DNA of 64,000 bases from Streptomyces puniciscabiei (GTDB lineage Bacteria; Actinomycetota; Actinomycetes; Streptomycetales; Streptomycetaceae): the NCBI RefSeq assembly GCF_006715785.1, contig NZ_VFNX01000001.1:2680501-2744500 (forward strand). The letters are read 5' to 3'. The notes beneath the pieces are model-generated. The model saw nothing but the letters and a program-made list of their open reading frames with translations, searched no databases and was not told the DNA's origin. Position numbers and translations under genes: made by a program. Positions 33,843 through 43,129 of the stretch are shown one piece after another; the first letter of the stretch is position 1; each line of letters starts with the position of its first letter.

Positions 33843-34226
33843 CCCCCGCCCACCTCTTCCGTGCCGTCCGGCTCCGCCCGCGCCGCGAGACTGGCACGCA
33901 CGGGAGCCGGAGGGGAGACGGGCAGGCGACATCGGAGTGAACGAAAGGTCGACGTGACATCGAACACAAGATCGAATAGCGCGGGCTGGGCTCGCGGCAC
34001 CCATATTTTTCCGGCCGTTTTCCCCGCATCGGCGCGTCACGGCACCCGACCCCGACCCGCGGCGGTCCGCACCCCCGGCATACGACGATGATCCGGACGC
34101 GGCCACGAAGGCATCGGGGGCCGGCTACGACCGCCCCCGTACCCGGCGTACCTCACCCGACCCACGCCGCCATGGCCCGTCACAGTCCCGACCGGCCGCC
34201 GCTGCCCTGCCCGCCCCCGCCGCCCC

Positions 34227-34326
34227 GGTCAGCGCGCCTGGCCCGGTCAGCGCGCCTGGCCCGGTCAGCGCGCCTGGCCCGGTCAGCGCGCCTGGCCCGT
34301 CAGGTGCCTGGCCCGGTCAGCGCGCC
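34227..34326. repeat. 18-base tandem repeat, about 5.5 copies, at the methyltransferase stop codon
   Basis: Four exact copies of ggtcagcgcgcctggccc start at 34227, 34245, 34263 and 34281. A shortened copy follows near 34299, and then the last part-copy, which contains the stop codon of the methyltransferase gene (34317-34319). The repeat therefore appears to have grown out of the gene's 3' end into the 474-base gap (33843-34316). The rest of that gap holds no gene I can support. Confidence 0.85.
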
Positions 34327-35837
34327 GGCTCGAGGAAGCCCTGCTCCACCAGCAGGCGGATCTGCGCGGGCGTCCGGTCGCGCAGCACCACCGGGTCCTC
34401 GCCCATGAGCTGGGCGATGGCGTCCAGGATGCGCCCTGCGCTCAGCGTGCCGTCGCACACACCCGCGAACCCGGCACCGACGGTGTCCACCTTCGTCGCC
34501 CGGCGCATCCCCCGGTGCTGCCGCAGCACCACATGCTCCGGGTCCTCGGCGCCGGGCAGCCCGACCTGCTCCTGGACCACCTCGGCGGCGAGCTTGAAGT
34601 GGCTCTCGAGCAGAGCCGCGTCGTCGTGCTCCCGGAGATAGTCGAGACGCTCGAAGTGCGCCCGGATCGTGTCCCCGAGGGGCTGCTCGACCGGGTGCGG
34701 CCACTCCTCGACCGTGACGACGGGCTCGGCGGAACCCGTCCGGCGCAGGGTGATCCAGCCGAAGCCGACCGCCTTGGTCTTGCGCGCCTCGAACTCGTCG
34801 AGCCAGGCGTCGTACCGAGCCTGGTACTCCGCCGGATCGCCGCGGTGGTCACCGGCGTCCCTCAGCCACAGCTCGGCGTACTGCGTGACGTCCTGTACCT
34901 CGCGCTGCACGATCCAGGCATCGCACCCGCGCGGCACCCACGACCTGAGTCTGTCCTGCCAGTCCTCCCCCGCTACGTGCTGCCAGTTGGCGAGGAACTG
35001 CGCGAACCCGCCCTCGTTCAGCCGTTCCCCCGCCTGCTGAACGAGCGAGCGGCACAGATCGTCCCCGCCCATCCCGCCGTCCCGGTAGGTGAGTCGGGCG
35101 CCCGGCGAGATGACGAAGGGCGGGTTGGAGACGATCAGATCGAAGGTCTCGTCGGCGTGGACCGGCTCGAACAGCGAGCCCTCGCGCAGATCGGCGGCGG
35201 GCGCGCCGGAGAGCGCGAGCGTGAGCGCGGTGGTGTGCAGGGCGCGCGGGTTGAGGTCGGTGGCCGTCACGCGCGTGGCGTGCTGGGCGGCGTGCAGCGC
35301 CTGGATGCCGGAGCCGGTGCCGAGGTCCAGGGCGGACGCGACCGGGGTACGGACGGTGATGCCTGCCAGCGTCGTGGAGGCGCCGCCGACGCCCAGGACC
35401 ACGCCCTCGTCGCGCTGCCCGATGCCACCCGCCCCGCCCACGGCACACCCGAGGTCGGACACGATGAACCAGTCCTCGCCGCCGGGACCGCCGTAGGGCC
35501 GTACGTCCACGGTGGCGGCCACCTCGTCGCCGCCCACGCGCGTGAGCCAGCCGGCCTCCAGCGCCTCCTCCACCGGCAGAACGGCCGCCACACGCGCGTG
35601 CGGCACCGGCTGCTGGAGCAGGAACAGCCGTACGAGCGTCTCCAGCGGCGTGTCGCCACGGGTCGCCCTCAGGGCGGGCACGGTCTCGCTGCGGGCCAGC
35701 GCCGCGTACGCGGGGGCGCCGAGCAGGTCCAGCAGACCGTCGGCGGTGAAGGTGGCGGCCAGCAGCGCGTCACGCAGGCGCGCGGCGACGTCGGGCCGGT
35801 CGGAAGCGGGCAGGGAAGCGAGTCCGGAGTCAGTCAC
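34317..35837 (-). CDS. SAM-dependent methyltransferase, HemK/RsmC-like with N-terminal extension
   Basis: A 506-residue class I methyltransferase. SALDLGTGSGIQALHAA is the SAM-binding loop and LIVSNPPFVISP is the N-P-P-F catalytic motif of enzymes that methylate glutamine or exocyclic base amino groups. About 150 residues precede the Rossmann fold and 200 follow it. Proteins of this build sit next to topA/hppA in Streptomyces; target (rRNA, tRNA or protein) is unknown. The GTG at 35837 with an ATGGGGG upstream is preferred to a start 15 codons earlier. Confidence 0.8.
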   Translation of the reverse strand: MTDSGLASLPASDRPDVAARLRDALLAATFTADGLLDLLGAPAYAALARSETVPALRATRGDTPLETLVRLFLLQQPVPHARVAAVLPVEEALEAGWLTRVGGDEVAATVDVRPYGGPGGEDWFIVSDLGCAVGGAGGIGQRDEGVVLGVGGASTTLAGITVRTPVASALDLGTGSGIQALHAAQHATRVTATDLNPRALHTTALTLALSGAPAADLREGSLFEPVHADETFDLIVSNPPFVISPGARLTYRDGGMGGDDLCRSLVQQAGERLNEGGFAQFLANWQHVAGEDWQDRLRSWVPRGCDAWIVQREVQDVTQYAELWLRDAGDHRGDPAEYQARYDAWLDEFEARKTKAVGFGWITLRRTGSAEPVVTVEEWPHPVEQPLGDTIRAHFERLDYLREHDDAALLESHFKLAAEVVQEQVGLPGAEDPEHVVLRQHRGMRRATKVDTVGAGFAGVCDGTLSAGRILDAIAQLMGEDPVVLRDRTPAQIRLLVEQGFLEPAR

Positions 35838-36016
35838 GCCCCCATTGTGGCCCGCGGCACCTTCCGCACGCGGCCTCAGCACGCCTCACCGCCGCAGTTC
35901 GGCACGCCTCACGGACACGGCTCGGCACGCCCCACGCCCCGGCCCGGTCACGCCCCGTCGGCCGCGGCCCCGACCGCCGTACGCGAGCTGTCGGCCGGCG
36001 GCCGGGAAGCGTCCCG

Positions 36017-36625
36017 TCAGCCCGCCGACGGGGAGGACGGGGACGAAGCCGTGGCCGCGACCTTCTTGCAGCTGGCCTGCTGGGCGATGGCGTTCTTGAC
36101 CTCACCCTGCTGGAGCTTCTCCAGCGCGTCGGTGCCGCTCTTGTGCTGCTTCTCCAGGTCCGTCATCTGCACCGCGACGTCGTGCAGACCGGAGGCGAAC
36201 TTGGCCTGGTCCTTGGTGTTCAGCGCGTCGACCTGCTTCTTCAGGCCGGCGTAGGAGGCGGAGAGACCGTTGAAGCTCTTCACGACGTCCTGCAGCCGCT
36301 TGGCGCCGTCGCTGACACCGGGAGGCGCGCCCGCGTCGCTGACGGCCGTGGCGATCGCCTTGTAGCCGTCGGCCATGTCCTGGAAGGCCTGCGAGTCCGT
36401 CTTCTGGAGCGTTTCGGGCTTGGCGGTGTCGGCGGCCGTCGTGCTGATCGCCGCGTTCGCCGCCTTGATCTTCGCGTCCTGCGCGGGCACCGCGTCGCAC
36501 ACCGACTTGGCCCAGGCGACCAGCTTGGGGTCGGGCCCCTTGTCACCGCCGCCGCTGCTGCATCCCGTCAGCGCCACCACCAGTACCGCACCGCCGGACA
36601 GTGCGGCCGCGAGCTTCTTGTTCAC
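36017..36625 (-). CDS. Small secreted lipoprotein, helical
   Basis: A 202-residue protein starting VNKKLAAALSGGAVLVVALTGCSSG, a lipoprotein signal with the lipobox LTGC. The mature part is hydrophilic, helical and Ala/Lys/Asp-rich with two cysteines that could pair (SVCDAVP near the start and ASCKKV near the end). It probably sits on the outer face of the membrane. No enzyme motif is seen. The GTG at 36625 follows GGAAGGGA; an ATG six codons upstream is possible. Confidence 0.75.
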   Translation of the reverse strand: MNKKLAAALSGGAVLVVALTGCSSGGGDKGPDPKLVAWAKSVCDAVPAQDAKIKAANAAISTTAADTAKPETLQKTDSQAFQDMADGYKAIATAVSDAGAPPGVSDGAKRLQDVVKSFNGLSASYAGLKKQVDALNTKDQAKFASGLHDVAVQMTDLEKQHKSGTDALEKLQQGEVKNAIAQQASCKKVAATASSPSSPSAG

Positions 36626-36815
36626 CGGATCGGTCCCTTCCATGGCTCTCGGCCCACGGACCCTACACGGCGGACCCACACCCCCCACTCCCCGAACGCC
36701 CCCTAAGGCACCCTTTGTGACTCTTTGCACCATGAGAGAGAAGGCTCACCACGTGGGCGAGGCCACAGACGCCTCCCCAGAGGGCCCTGCCCAACGACCC
36801 CCCGCAGACGGCAGC

Positions 36816-36849
36816 GGGCGGGCGGCGCGCCAACACGCGCCGCCCGCCC
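36816..36849. terminator. Strong hairpin after hppA
   Basis: gggcgggcggcgcg pairs perfectly with cgcgccgcccgccc across a 6-base loop. It lies 40 bases beyond the hppA stop on the minus strand, the expected place for its terminator. Confidence 0.8.
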
Positions 36850-36889
36850 ACCGGTTGAGCGGGGCTCGTCGATCAGACGGAGAGTACGG

Positions 36890-39292
36890 CTACGAAACCA
36901 CCGCCGTGTTCGGTGAGTTGGCGATCCGCTCGGTGCTCTCGTCGTCACCGACGGCGATTCCGCGCCGCTTGGAGACGTACACGGCGGCGACGATCACCGC
37001 GAGCGCGAGGATCGCGACCGCGATCCGCACGCCCAGGTTCTTGTCGCTGCCGTAGGAGAACTTGATCACCGCGGGCGCGATCAGCAGCGAGACCAGGTTC
37101 ATGACCTTCAGCAGCGGGTTGATCGCCGGTCCCGCGGTGTCCTTGAAGGGGTCACCGACGGTGTCGCCGATCACCGTGGCCGCGTGGGCCTCGCTGCCCT
37201 TGCCGCCGTGATGGCCGTCCTCCACCAGCTTCTTGGCGTTGTCCCAGGCGCCGCCGGAGTTGGCGAGGAACACCGCCATCAGCGTGCCCGCGCCGATCGC
37301 GCCGGCGAGGTAGGAGCCGAGCGAGCCGACGCCGAGCGTGAACCCGACGAAGATCGGCGCCATGACGGCGAGCAGACCTGGCGTGGCCAGCTCCCGCAGG
37401 GCGTCCCTGGTGCAGATGTCGACGACCTTGCCGTACTCGGGCTTCTCGCTGTAGTCCATGATCCCGGGATGCTCCCGGAACTGCCGCCGCACCTCGAACA
37501 CCACCGAACCCGCCGAACGCGACACGGCGTTGATGGCCAGTCCGGAGAAGAGGAAGACGACCGCGGCGCCCGCGATGAGGCCGACGAGGTTGTTGGGCTG
37601 CGAGATGTCCAGGGACAGGCTCATCGGCGCGCCCCGGCCGGTGAGTTTCGCCCCGACGTCCTGCACGTTGGTGGTGATCGCGTCGCGGTACGACCCGAAC
37701 AGCGCCGACGCGGCGAGCACGGCGGTGGCGATGGCGATGCCCTTGGTGATGGCCTTGGTCGTGTTACCGACCGCGTCCAGGTTGGTGAGCACCTGCGCGC
37801 CGGCGCCCTCGACGTCGCCGGACATCTCGGCGATGCCCTGCGCGTTGTCGGAGACCGGACCGAAGGTGTCCATGGCGACGATCACGCCGACCGTGGTGAG
37901 CAGGCCGGTGCCGGCCAGCGCGACCGCGAACAGCGCGAGCATGATCGACGTACCACCGAGCAGGAACGCGCCGTACACGCCGAGCCCGATGAGCAGCGCG
38001 GTGTAGACGGCGGATTCCAGCCCGACCGAGATGCCGGACAGGACGACGGTGGCCGGTCCGGTGAGGGAAGTCTTGCCGATGTCCCTGACCGGGCGGCGGT
38101 TGGTCTCGGTGAAGTAGCCGGTCAGTTGCTGGATGACGGCGGCCAGCAGGATGCCGATCGCCACCGCGACCAGGGCGAGGAGCCGCGGGTCGCCGGCCTT
38201 GCCCCTGATCGCCGCGTCCGTCACGCCGTGCAGCGCCGAGTACTTCGAGGGCAGGTAGACGAAGACCGCGATCGCGACCAGGGCGAGCGAGATCACCGCG
38301 GAGATGAAGAAGCCGCGGTTGATCGCCGTCATGCCGCTGCGGTCGGCACGCCGCGGTGCGACCGCGAAGATGCCGATCATCGCGGTGAGGACGCCGATGG
38401 CGGGCACGAGCAGCGGGAAGGCGAGGCCCGAGTTGCCGAAGGCGGCCTTGCCGAGGATCAGGGCGGCCACCAGGGTCACGGCGTACGACTCGAACAGGTC
38501 GGCCGCCATGCCCGCGCAGTCGCCGACGTTGTCGCCCACGTTGTCGGCGATGGTCGCGGCATTGCGCGGGTCGTCCTCCGGAATGCCCTGTTCGACCTTG
38601 CCGACCAGGTCGGCGCCGACGTCGGCGGCCTTGGTGAAGATGCCGCCGCCCACACGCATGAACATTGCGATCAGGGCGGCGCCGAGGCCGAAGCCCTCCA
38701 GCACCTTCGGCGCGTCGGCCGCGTACACCAGCACCACGCAGGAGGCGCCCAGCAGGCCGAGCCCCACCGTGAACATGCCGACGACGCCGCCCGTGCGAAA
38801 TGCGATCTTCATCGCGGTGTGCGAGACGGTGGTGAGATCCTTTTGCGGTTCGCCCGGTCCCGGGGTGGCTTCCCGGGCCGCCGCGGCGACCCGCACATTG
38901 CTGCGCACGGCGAGCCACATGCCGATATAGCCGGTGGCCGCCGAGAACGCCGCACCGATCAGGAAGAACACCGACCGCCCGGCACGCTGATTCCAGTCGT
39001 CCGCGGGCAGCAGCATGAGCAGGAAGAAGACGACCACGGCGAATACGCCGAGCGTGCGCAACTGCCGGGCGAGATACGCCTTCGCGCCTTCCTGGACCGC
39101 CTCCGCGATCCGCTTCATGCTGTCGGTGCCCTCGCCGGCCGCCAGCACCTGCCGCACCAGGATCCCCGCGACCACCAGTGCGGCCAGGGCGACCGCCGCG
39201 ATGACGGCCACGATGATCCGATTGTCACCGGTCAGGACCGCGGCTGCGAGAGTTGTGGGATGACCCGATTGAGGGGTAGAAAGCCCCGCCAT
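36890..39292 (-). CDS. hppA: Membrane-bound proton-translocating pyrophosphatase
   Basis: An 800-residue integral membrane protein of about 16 helices that couples pyrophosphate hydrolysis to proton pumping. Visible are the substrate motif DVGADLVGKVE, DNVGDNVGDCAGMAADLFES, and GNTTKAITKG. The Lys after GNTT is the hallmark of potassium-independent enzymes; potassium-dependent ones carry Ala. A strong AAGGAGGACGA precedes the ATG. Its orthologue is constitutive in Streptomyces and stands between the methyltransferase and bldG loci. Confidence 0.95.
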   Translation of the reverse strand: MAGLSTPQSGHPTTLAAAVLTGDNRIIVAVIAAVALAALVVAGILVRQVLAAGEGTDSMKRIAEAVQEGAKAYLARQLRTLGVFAVVVFFLLMLLPADDWNQRAGRSVFFLIGAAFSAATGYIGMWLAVRSNVRVAAAAREATPGPGEPQKDLTTVSHTAMKIAFRTGGVVGMFTVGLGLLGASCVVLVYAADAPKVLEGFGLGAALIAMFMRVGGGIFTKAADVGADLVGKVEQGIPEDDPRNAATIADNVGDNVGDCAGMAADLFESYAVTLVAALILGKAAFGNSGLAFPLLVPAIGVLTAMIGIFAVAPRRADRSGMTAINRGFFISAVISLALVAIAVFVYLPSKYSALHGVTDAAIRGKAGDPRLLALVAVAIGILLAAVIQQLTGYFTETNRRPVRDIGKTSLTGPATVVLSGISVGLESAVYTALLIGLGVYGAFLLGGTSIMLALFAVALAGTGLLTTVGVIVAMDTFGPVSDNAQGIAEMSGDVEGAGAQVLTNLDAVGNTTKAITKGIAIATAVLAASALFGSYRDAITTNVQDVGAKLTGRGAPMSLSLDISQPNNLVGLIAGAAVVFLFSGLAINAVSRSAGSVVFEVRRQFREHPGIMDYSEKPEYGKVVDICTRDALRELATPGLLAVMAPIFVGFTLGVGSLGSYLAGAIGAGTLMAVFLANSGGAWDNAKKLVEDGHHGGKGSEAHAATVIGDTVGDPFKDTAGPAINPLLKVMNLVSLLIAPAVIKFSYGSDKNLGVRIAVAILALAVIVAAVYVSKRRGIAVGDDESTERIANSPNTAVVS

Positions 39293-39464
39293 TCGTCCTC
39301 CTTGACGCTTGGGCTGAGCTCAAGATGTGGGGATTCTAGGTACCTCAGTGTGATCTAAACAGAGCGCGGTAAACGGAATTCGCCTCCGCCGACGCATCAG
39401 TAAATGATCGAGATCCCACCCGACAACCCGAATGGAGTAATGGGGCCAGGGCATTGTCAATGAT

Positions 39465-39480
39465 CGTGAATTGCTTCACG
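39465..39480. promoter_or_regulatory. Inverted repeat cgtgaa-ttgc-ttcacg upstream of hppA
   Basis: A perfect 6-base inverted repeat in an unusually AT-rich stretch (39340-39480) between hppA and the anti-sigma gene. It may be an operator for hppA, about 175 bases upstream of its start. No regulator can be named. Confidence 0.35.
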
Positions 39481-39516
39481 AATTCGGCAGGGCGTCTCTG
39501 CGCCCCGGAAAAACAC

Positions 39517-39543
39517 CGAGGGCCCTGCCAGGCAGGGCCCTCG
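39517..39543. terminator. Hairpin terminator after the anti-sigma factor gene
   Basis: cgagggccctgcc and ggcagggccctcg form a 13-base perfect stem around a single unpaired base (in practice a 3- to 5-base loop). It begins 22 bases past the stop at 39565 on the minus strand. Confidence 0.85.
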
Positions 39544-39564
39544 TGACGTGCTGCGACGCGGGTA

Positions 39565-39996
39565 TCAGACCAGCGCGGTGGCCGGCGGTGTGGTCGGCCA
39601 GGTCATGCGGATCAGGCCGCCGTCGTGTCCGGTGGTGACCTGGACGTCGTCGACGAGGCCGCTGATGACCGCGAGGCCCATCTCGTCCTCCTCGACCTCC
39701 GCCTCGCCGTCCTGCGCGGCGCCGGGCGTGTCGCCCGGGACGGCATGCGGAGCCTCGTCGCCGACCTCGATGGAGAACTGTTTCTCCTCTTCGATCAGCG
39801 CCACCTTCACGGGCGCGCTGATGCCGCCCATCTGGTGCAGCCCGACGGCACGGGAGCAGGCCTCGCCGACGGCGAGCCGGACCTCGTCGAGGACGGCCTC
39901 GTCCACTCCGGCCCTGCGTGCCACCGCGGCCGCCACCAGTCGGGCGGTCCGTACGTGCTCGGGCAGCGCGCTGAAGCGGAGTTCGACGGTGGCCAT
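39565..39996 (-). CDS. apgA: BldG-associated anti-sigma factor (RsbW-family HATPase)
   Basis: A 143-residue RsbW-like protein. The GHKL region includes LDEVRLAVGEACSRAVGLH (N box) and MGLAVISGLVDDV (G1 box). The N-box asparagine position appears to be Arg, and an acidic insert (DGEAEVEEDE) precedes the G1 box, so kinase activity may be weak or unusual. It lies downstream of bldG, as orf3/apgA does in S. coelicolor, where the product binds BldG. The ATG at 39996 follows AGGGGGATGC. The gene name is from synteny. Confidence 0.85.
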   Translation of the reverse strand: MATVELRFSALPEHVRTARLVAAAVARRAGVDEAVLDEVRLAVGEACSRAVGLHQMGGISAPVKVALIEEEKQFSIEVGDEAPHAVPGDTPGAAQDGEAEVEEDEMGLAVISGLVDDVQVTTGHDGGLIRMTWPTTPPATALV

Positions 39997-40199
39997 GCAT
40001 CCCCCTAGCGAATACGGGCGTGCGGGTCGGGGGCGGGGCCGCCGAGAGGCCACACCCCCTGCTGTGCTTCTGTGCCCCGAGCCGCTTCAGGGCCCGGGAC
40101 GGAACCGGTCGACGCACCGGCCCCGAACGCAGCGGGCCGGACGGTACCGGCCGACGTCCGGGCTCCGACGGGAGCCCGGCGCCGGTGACCGGTCCACGG

Positions 40200-40541
40200 T
40201 CAGTCGGTGGCCGCCACCGCTTCCTCGACCGAGGTGTGGATCGGGAACACCTTGGTGAGGCCGGTGATACGGAAGATCTTGAGAATGCGCTCCTGGTTGC
40301 AGACCAGGCGCAGCGAGCCCTCGTGGGCACGCACTCGCTTCAGGCCGCCGACCAGCACGCCGAGCCCGGTGGAGTCGAGGAAATCCACGCCCTCCATGTC
40401 GACGACGAGGTGGAAATTCCCGTCGTTCACGAGCTCGACCAGCTGCTCCCGCAGCTTGGGCGCGGTGTATACATCGATTTCGCCACCGACCTCGACGACC
40501 GTACGATCGCCGACGGTACGGGTCGACAGGGACAGGTCCAC
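40200..40541 (-). CDS. bldG: Anti-sigma factor antagonist BldG
   Basis: A 113-residue STAS protein, the length and sequence expected for BldG. The phosphorylatable serine is Ser57 in [10 protein letters not shown]. BldG is needed for aerial hyphae and antibiotic production in Streptomyces; unphosphorylated BldG frees sigma factors by binding their anti-sigma partners. It is followed on the same strand by its anti-sigma partner with a 203-base gap, and is divergent from the helicase gene with 83 bases between, where the promoters must lie. Confidence 0.96.
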   Translation of the reverse strand: MDLSLSTRTVGDRTVVEVGGEIDVYTAPKLREQLVELVNDGNFHLVVDMEGVDFLDSTGLGVLVGGLKRVRAHEGSLRLVCNQERILKIFRITGLTKVFPIHTSVEEAVAATD

Positions 40542-40624
40542 GGATCCTCCAGCACCTTGCTATCGAGCGGTCGCCCCTTAAGGACACCTCGGCTTGCGGC
40601 CCCCGGGACGCAACGCCAGCCGCG

Positions 40625-43129
40625 ATGGCATTCAATCACTTACCGGCAGGCGTGCACGACGCCTTGGCTCCATTGTCCGTCACGCCAGTGACACACTCGG
40701 TGCCGATGGCCAAGAATCACCGATCCGATCGATCCCCGGCAGCCCCGGCGTCCCGCCCGTCTCCGGGCGCGGTCCTGGACCGGCTCGCCTCCGGGCCGAG
40801 CCGGTCTGCACGCATCACTCATACGGAGCACTTGCCCCCGCGCGCGGGCCGCCATGCCGTCTGGCCTGACCGAATCCGGGCCGAGGTGATCGCGGCCGTC
40901 CGGGAGTACGGCATCGAACACCCCTGGGCCCATCAGGCGCTGGCCGCCGAGCATGCCCTGGACGGCGACTCGGTGGTGGTCGCCACCGGCACCGCCTCCG
41001 GCAAGTCCCTCGCCTACCTCGCGCCCGTCCTGTCCACCCTGATGGACGGCGCCGAGGCTCCGAACGGCCGTGGCGCCACCGCCCTGTACCTCGCGCCCAC
41101 CAAGGCGCTCGCGGCGGATCAGTGCCGGTCGGTGAAGGAACTTTCACAACCCCTCGGCACCTCGGTGCGCCCCGCCGTGTACGACGGCGACACCCCGTTC
41201 GAGGAACGGGAGTGGATCCGCCAGTACGCCAACTACGTCCTCACCAACCCCGACATGCTGCACCGCGGCATACTTCCCTCCCACCCGCGCTGGGCCTCCT
41301 TCCTGAAGGCGCTCAAGTACGTCGTCATCGACGAGTGCCACACCTACCGGGGTGTCTTCGGCTCGCACGTCGCCCAGGTACTGCGCCGGCTGCGCCGCCT
41401 GTGCGCCCGCTACGGCGCCTCGCCCGTCTTCCTGCTGGCCTCGGCGACGGCCGCCGAGCCCGCCGTCGCCGCCGGTCGGCTGACCGGCCTGCCGGTGACC
41501 GAGGTCGCCGACGACGCCTCCCCGCGCGGCGAGCTCGTCTTCGCCCTGTGGGAGCCCCCGCTGACCGAGCTGCACGGCGAGAAGGGCGCCCCCGTACGCC
41601 GGACGGCCACCGCCGAGACCGCCGATCTGCTGACCGACCTCACCGTGCAGGGCGTGCGCTCGGTGGCCTTCGTGCGGTCCCGCCGCGGCGCCGAGCTGAT
41701 CTCGGTGATCGCCCAGGAGAAGCTGGCCGAGGTGGACCGCGCCCTGGTCCGGCGTGTCGCGGCCTACCGCGGGGGCTATCTCCCCGAGGAACGCCGTGCC
41801 CTGGAGCGCGCCCTGCACTCCGGTGAACTCCTCGGGCTCGCTGCCACGACGGCCCTGGAACTCGGCGTGGACGTCTCCGGTCTGGACGCGGTGGTCATCG
41901 CCGGCTATCCGGGCACGCGCGCCTCCCTGTGGCAGCAGGCGGGCCGCGCGGGCCGCTCCGGCCAGGGCGCCCTCGCCGTCCTCGTCGCCCGCGACGACCC
42001 GCTGGACACCTTCCTGGTACACCACCCCGAGGCCCTGTTCGACCAACCGGTGGAATCCACCGTCCTCGACCCCGACAACCCCTACGTGCTCGCCCCGCAC
42101 CTGTGCGCCGCAGCCGCGGAACTCCCGCTCACCGAGGAGGACCTGGACCTCTTCGGCCCCGCCTGCGCGGACGTGCTGCCGCAGCTGGAGGCCGCGAAGC
42201 TGCTGCGCCGGCGGACGAAGGCCTGGCACTGGACACGCCGCGAGCGGGCCGCCGACCTGACCGACATCCGCGGCGCGGGCGGGCGCCCGGTGCAGGTCGT
42301 CGAGTCCAGCACCGGCCGCCTGCTCGGCACGGTCGACGCGGGCGCCGCGCACTCAACGGTCCACGAGGGCGCGGTCCACCTGCACCAGGGCCGCACCTAC
42401 CTGGTGCGCCACCTGGACCTGGAGGACTCGGTCGCCCTGGTCGAGCAGGCCGACCCGCCGTACTCCACGGTCGCCCGTGACACCACCTCCATCTCCATCC
42501 TGGAGACCGACACCGAGATCCCCTGGGGCGCCGGCCGCCTCTGCTACGGCTCGGTCGAGGTCACCAACCAGGTGGTCTCCTACCTCCGCAGACGCCTCAT
42601 CACCGGCGAAGTGCTCGGTGAGACAAAACTCGACCTCCCTCCTCGTACACTGCGCACCCGCGCGGTGTGGTGGACGGTCACCGACGACCAGCTCGACGAG
42701 GCCCGGATCATCCCGGAGATCCTCGGCGGCTCCCTGCACGCCGCCGAGCACGCCTCCATCGGTCTGCTCCCGCTCTTCGCGACCTGCGACCGCTGGGACA
42801 TCGGCGGCGTCTCGGTCCCGCTGCACCCGGACACCCTGCTGCCGACGGTCTTCGTGTACGACGGCCACCCCGGCGGCGCGGGCTTCGCCGAGCGCGCCTT
42901 CCACACCGCCCGCACCTGGCTCGCCGCCACCCGCGAGGCCATCGCCTCCTGCGAGTGCGAGGCCGGCTGCCCGTCCTGCATCCAGTCCCCCAAGTGCGGC
43001 AACGGCAACGACCCGCTGCACAAGAGGGGCGCGGTACGGCTCCTCACGGTGCTGCTGCGGGGGGCGCCGGAGGAGAAGGCGGGGCTGCCGACGGAAGAAG
43101 CGGCTCCGGGGCAGGCGCCCCCCGCTTGA
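40625..43129 (+). CDS. DEAD/DEAH-box helicase with C-terminal cysteine cluster (MrfA/Hrq1-like)
   Basis: An 834-residue superfamily 2 helicase. VVATGTASGKSLAY is motif I, VIDECHTYRGVFGSH motif II, LLASATAA motif III and QQAGRAGRSGQG motif VI. The C-terminal region has CECEAGCPSCIQSPKCGNGN, the four-cysteine cluster of the DUF1998 domain found in MrfA/Hrq1-type DNA-repair helicases. Its neighbour in M. tuberculosis and S. coelicolor is also a tad-type cluster. The 3' end overlaps the convergent TadE-like gene by 86 bases. Confidence 0.88.
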   Translation: MAFNHLPAGVHDALAPLSVTPVTHSVPMAKNHRSDRSPAAPASRPSPGAVLDRLASGPSRSARITHTEHLPPRAGRHAVWPDRIRAEVIAAVREYGIEHPWAHQALAAEHALDGDSVVVATGTASGKSLAYLAPVLSTLMDGAEAPNGRGATALYLAPTKALAADQCRSVKELSQPLGTSVRPAVYDGDTPFEEREWIRQYANYVLTNPDMLHRGILPSHPRWASFLKALKYVVIDECHTYRGVFGSHVAQVLRRLRRLCARYGASPVFLLASATAAEPAVAAGRLTGLPVTEVADDASPRGELVFALWEPPLTELHGEKGAPVRRTATAETADLLTDLTVQGVRSVAFVRSRRGAELISVIAQEKLAEVDRALVRRVAAYRGGYLPEERRALERALHSGELLGLAATTALELGVDVSGLDAVVIAGYPGTRASLWQQAGRAGRSGQGALAVLVARDDPLDTFLVHHPEALFDQPVESTVLDPDNPYVLAPHLCAAAAELPLTEEDLDLFGPACADVLPQLEAAKLLRRRTKAWHWTRRERAADLTDIRGAGGRPVQVVESSTGRLLGTVDAGAAHSTVHEGAVHLHQGRTYLVRHLDLEDSVALVEQADPPYSTVARDTTSISILETDTEIPWGAGRLCYGSVEVTNQVVSYLRRRLITGEVLGETKLDLPPRTLRTRAVWWTVTDDQLDEARIIPEILGGSLHAAEHASIGLLPLFATCDRWDIGGVSVPLHPDTLLPTVFVYDGHPGGAGFAERAFHTARTWLAATREAIASCECEAGCPSCIQSPKCGNGNDPLHKRGAVRLLTVLLRGAPEEKAGLPTEEAAPGQAPPA

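Noticed and set aside
34227..34326. The repeat array as a CRISPR.
   Set aside because: Units are 18 bases head to tail with no spacers and no cas genes nearby.
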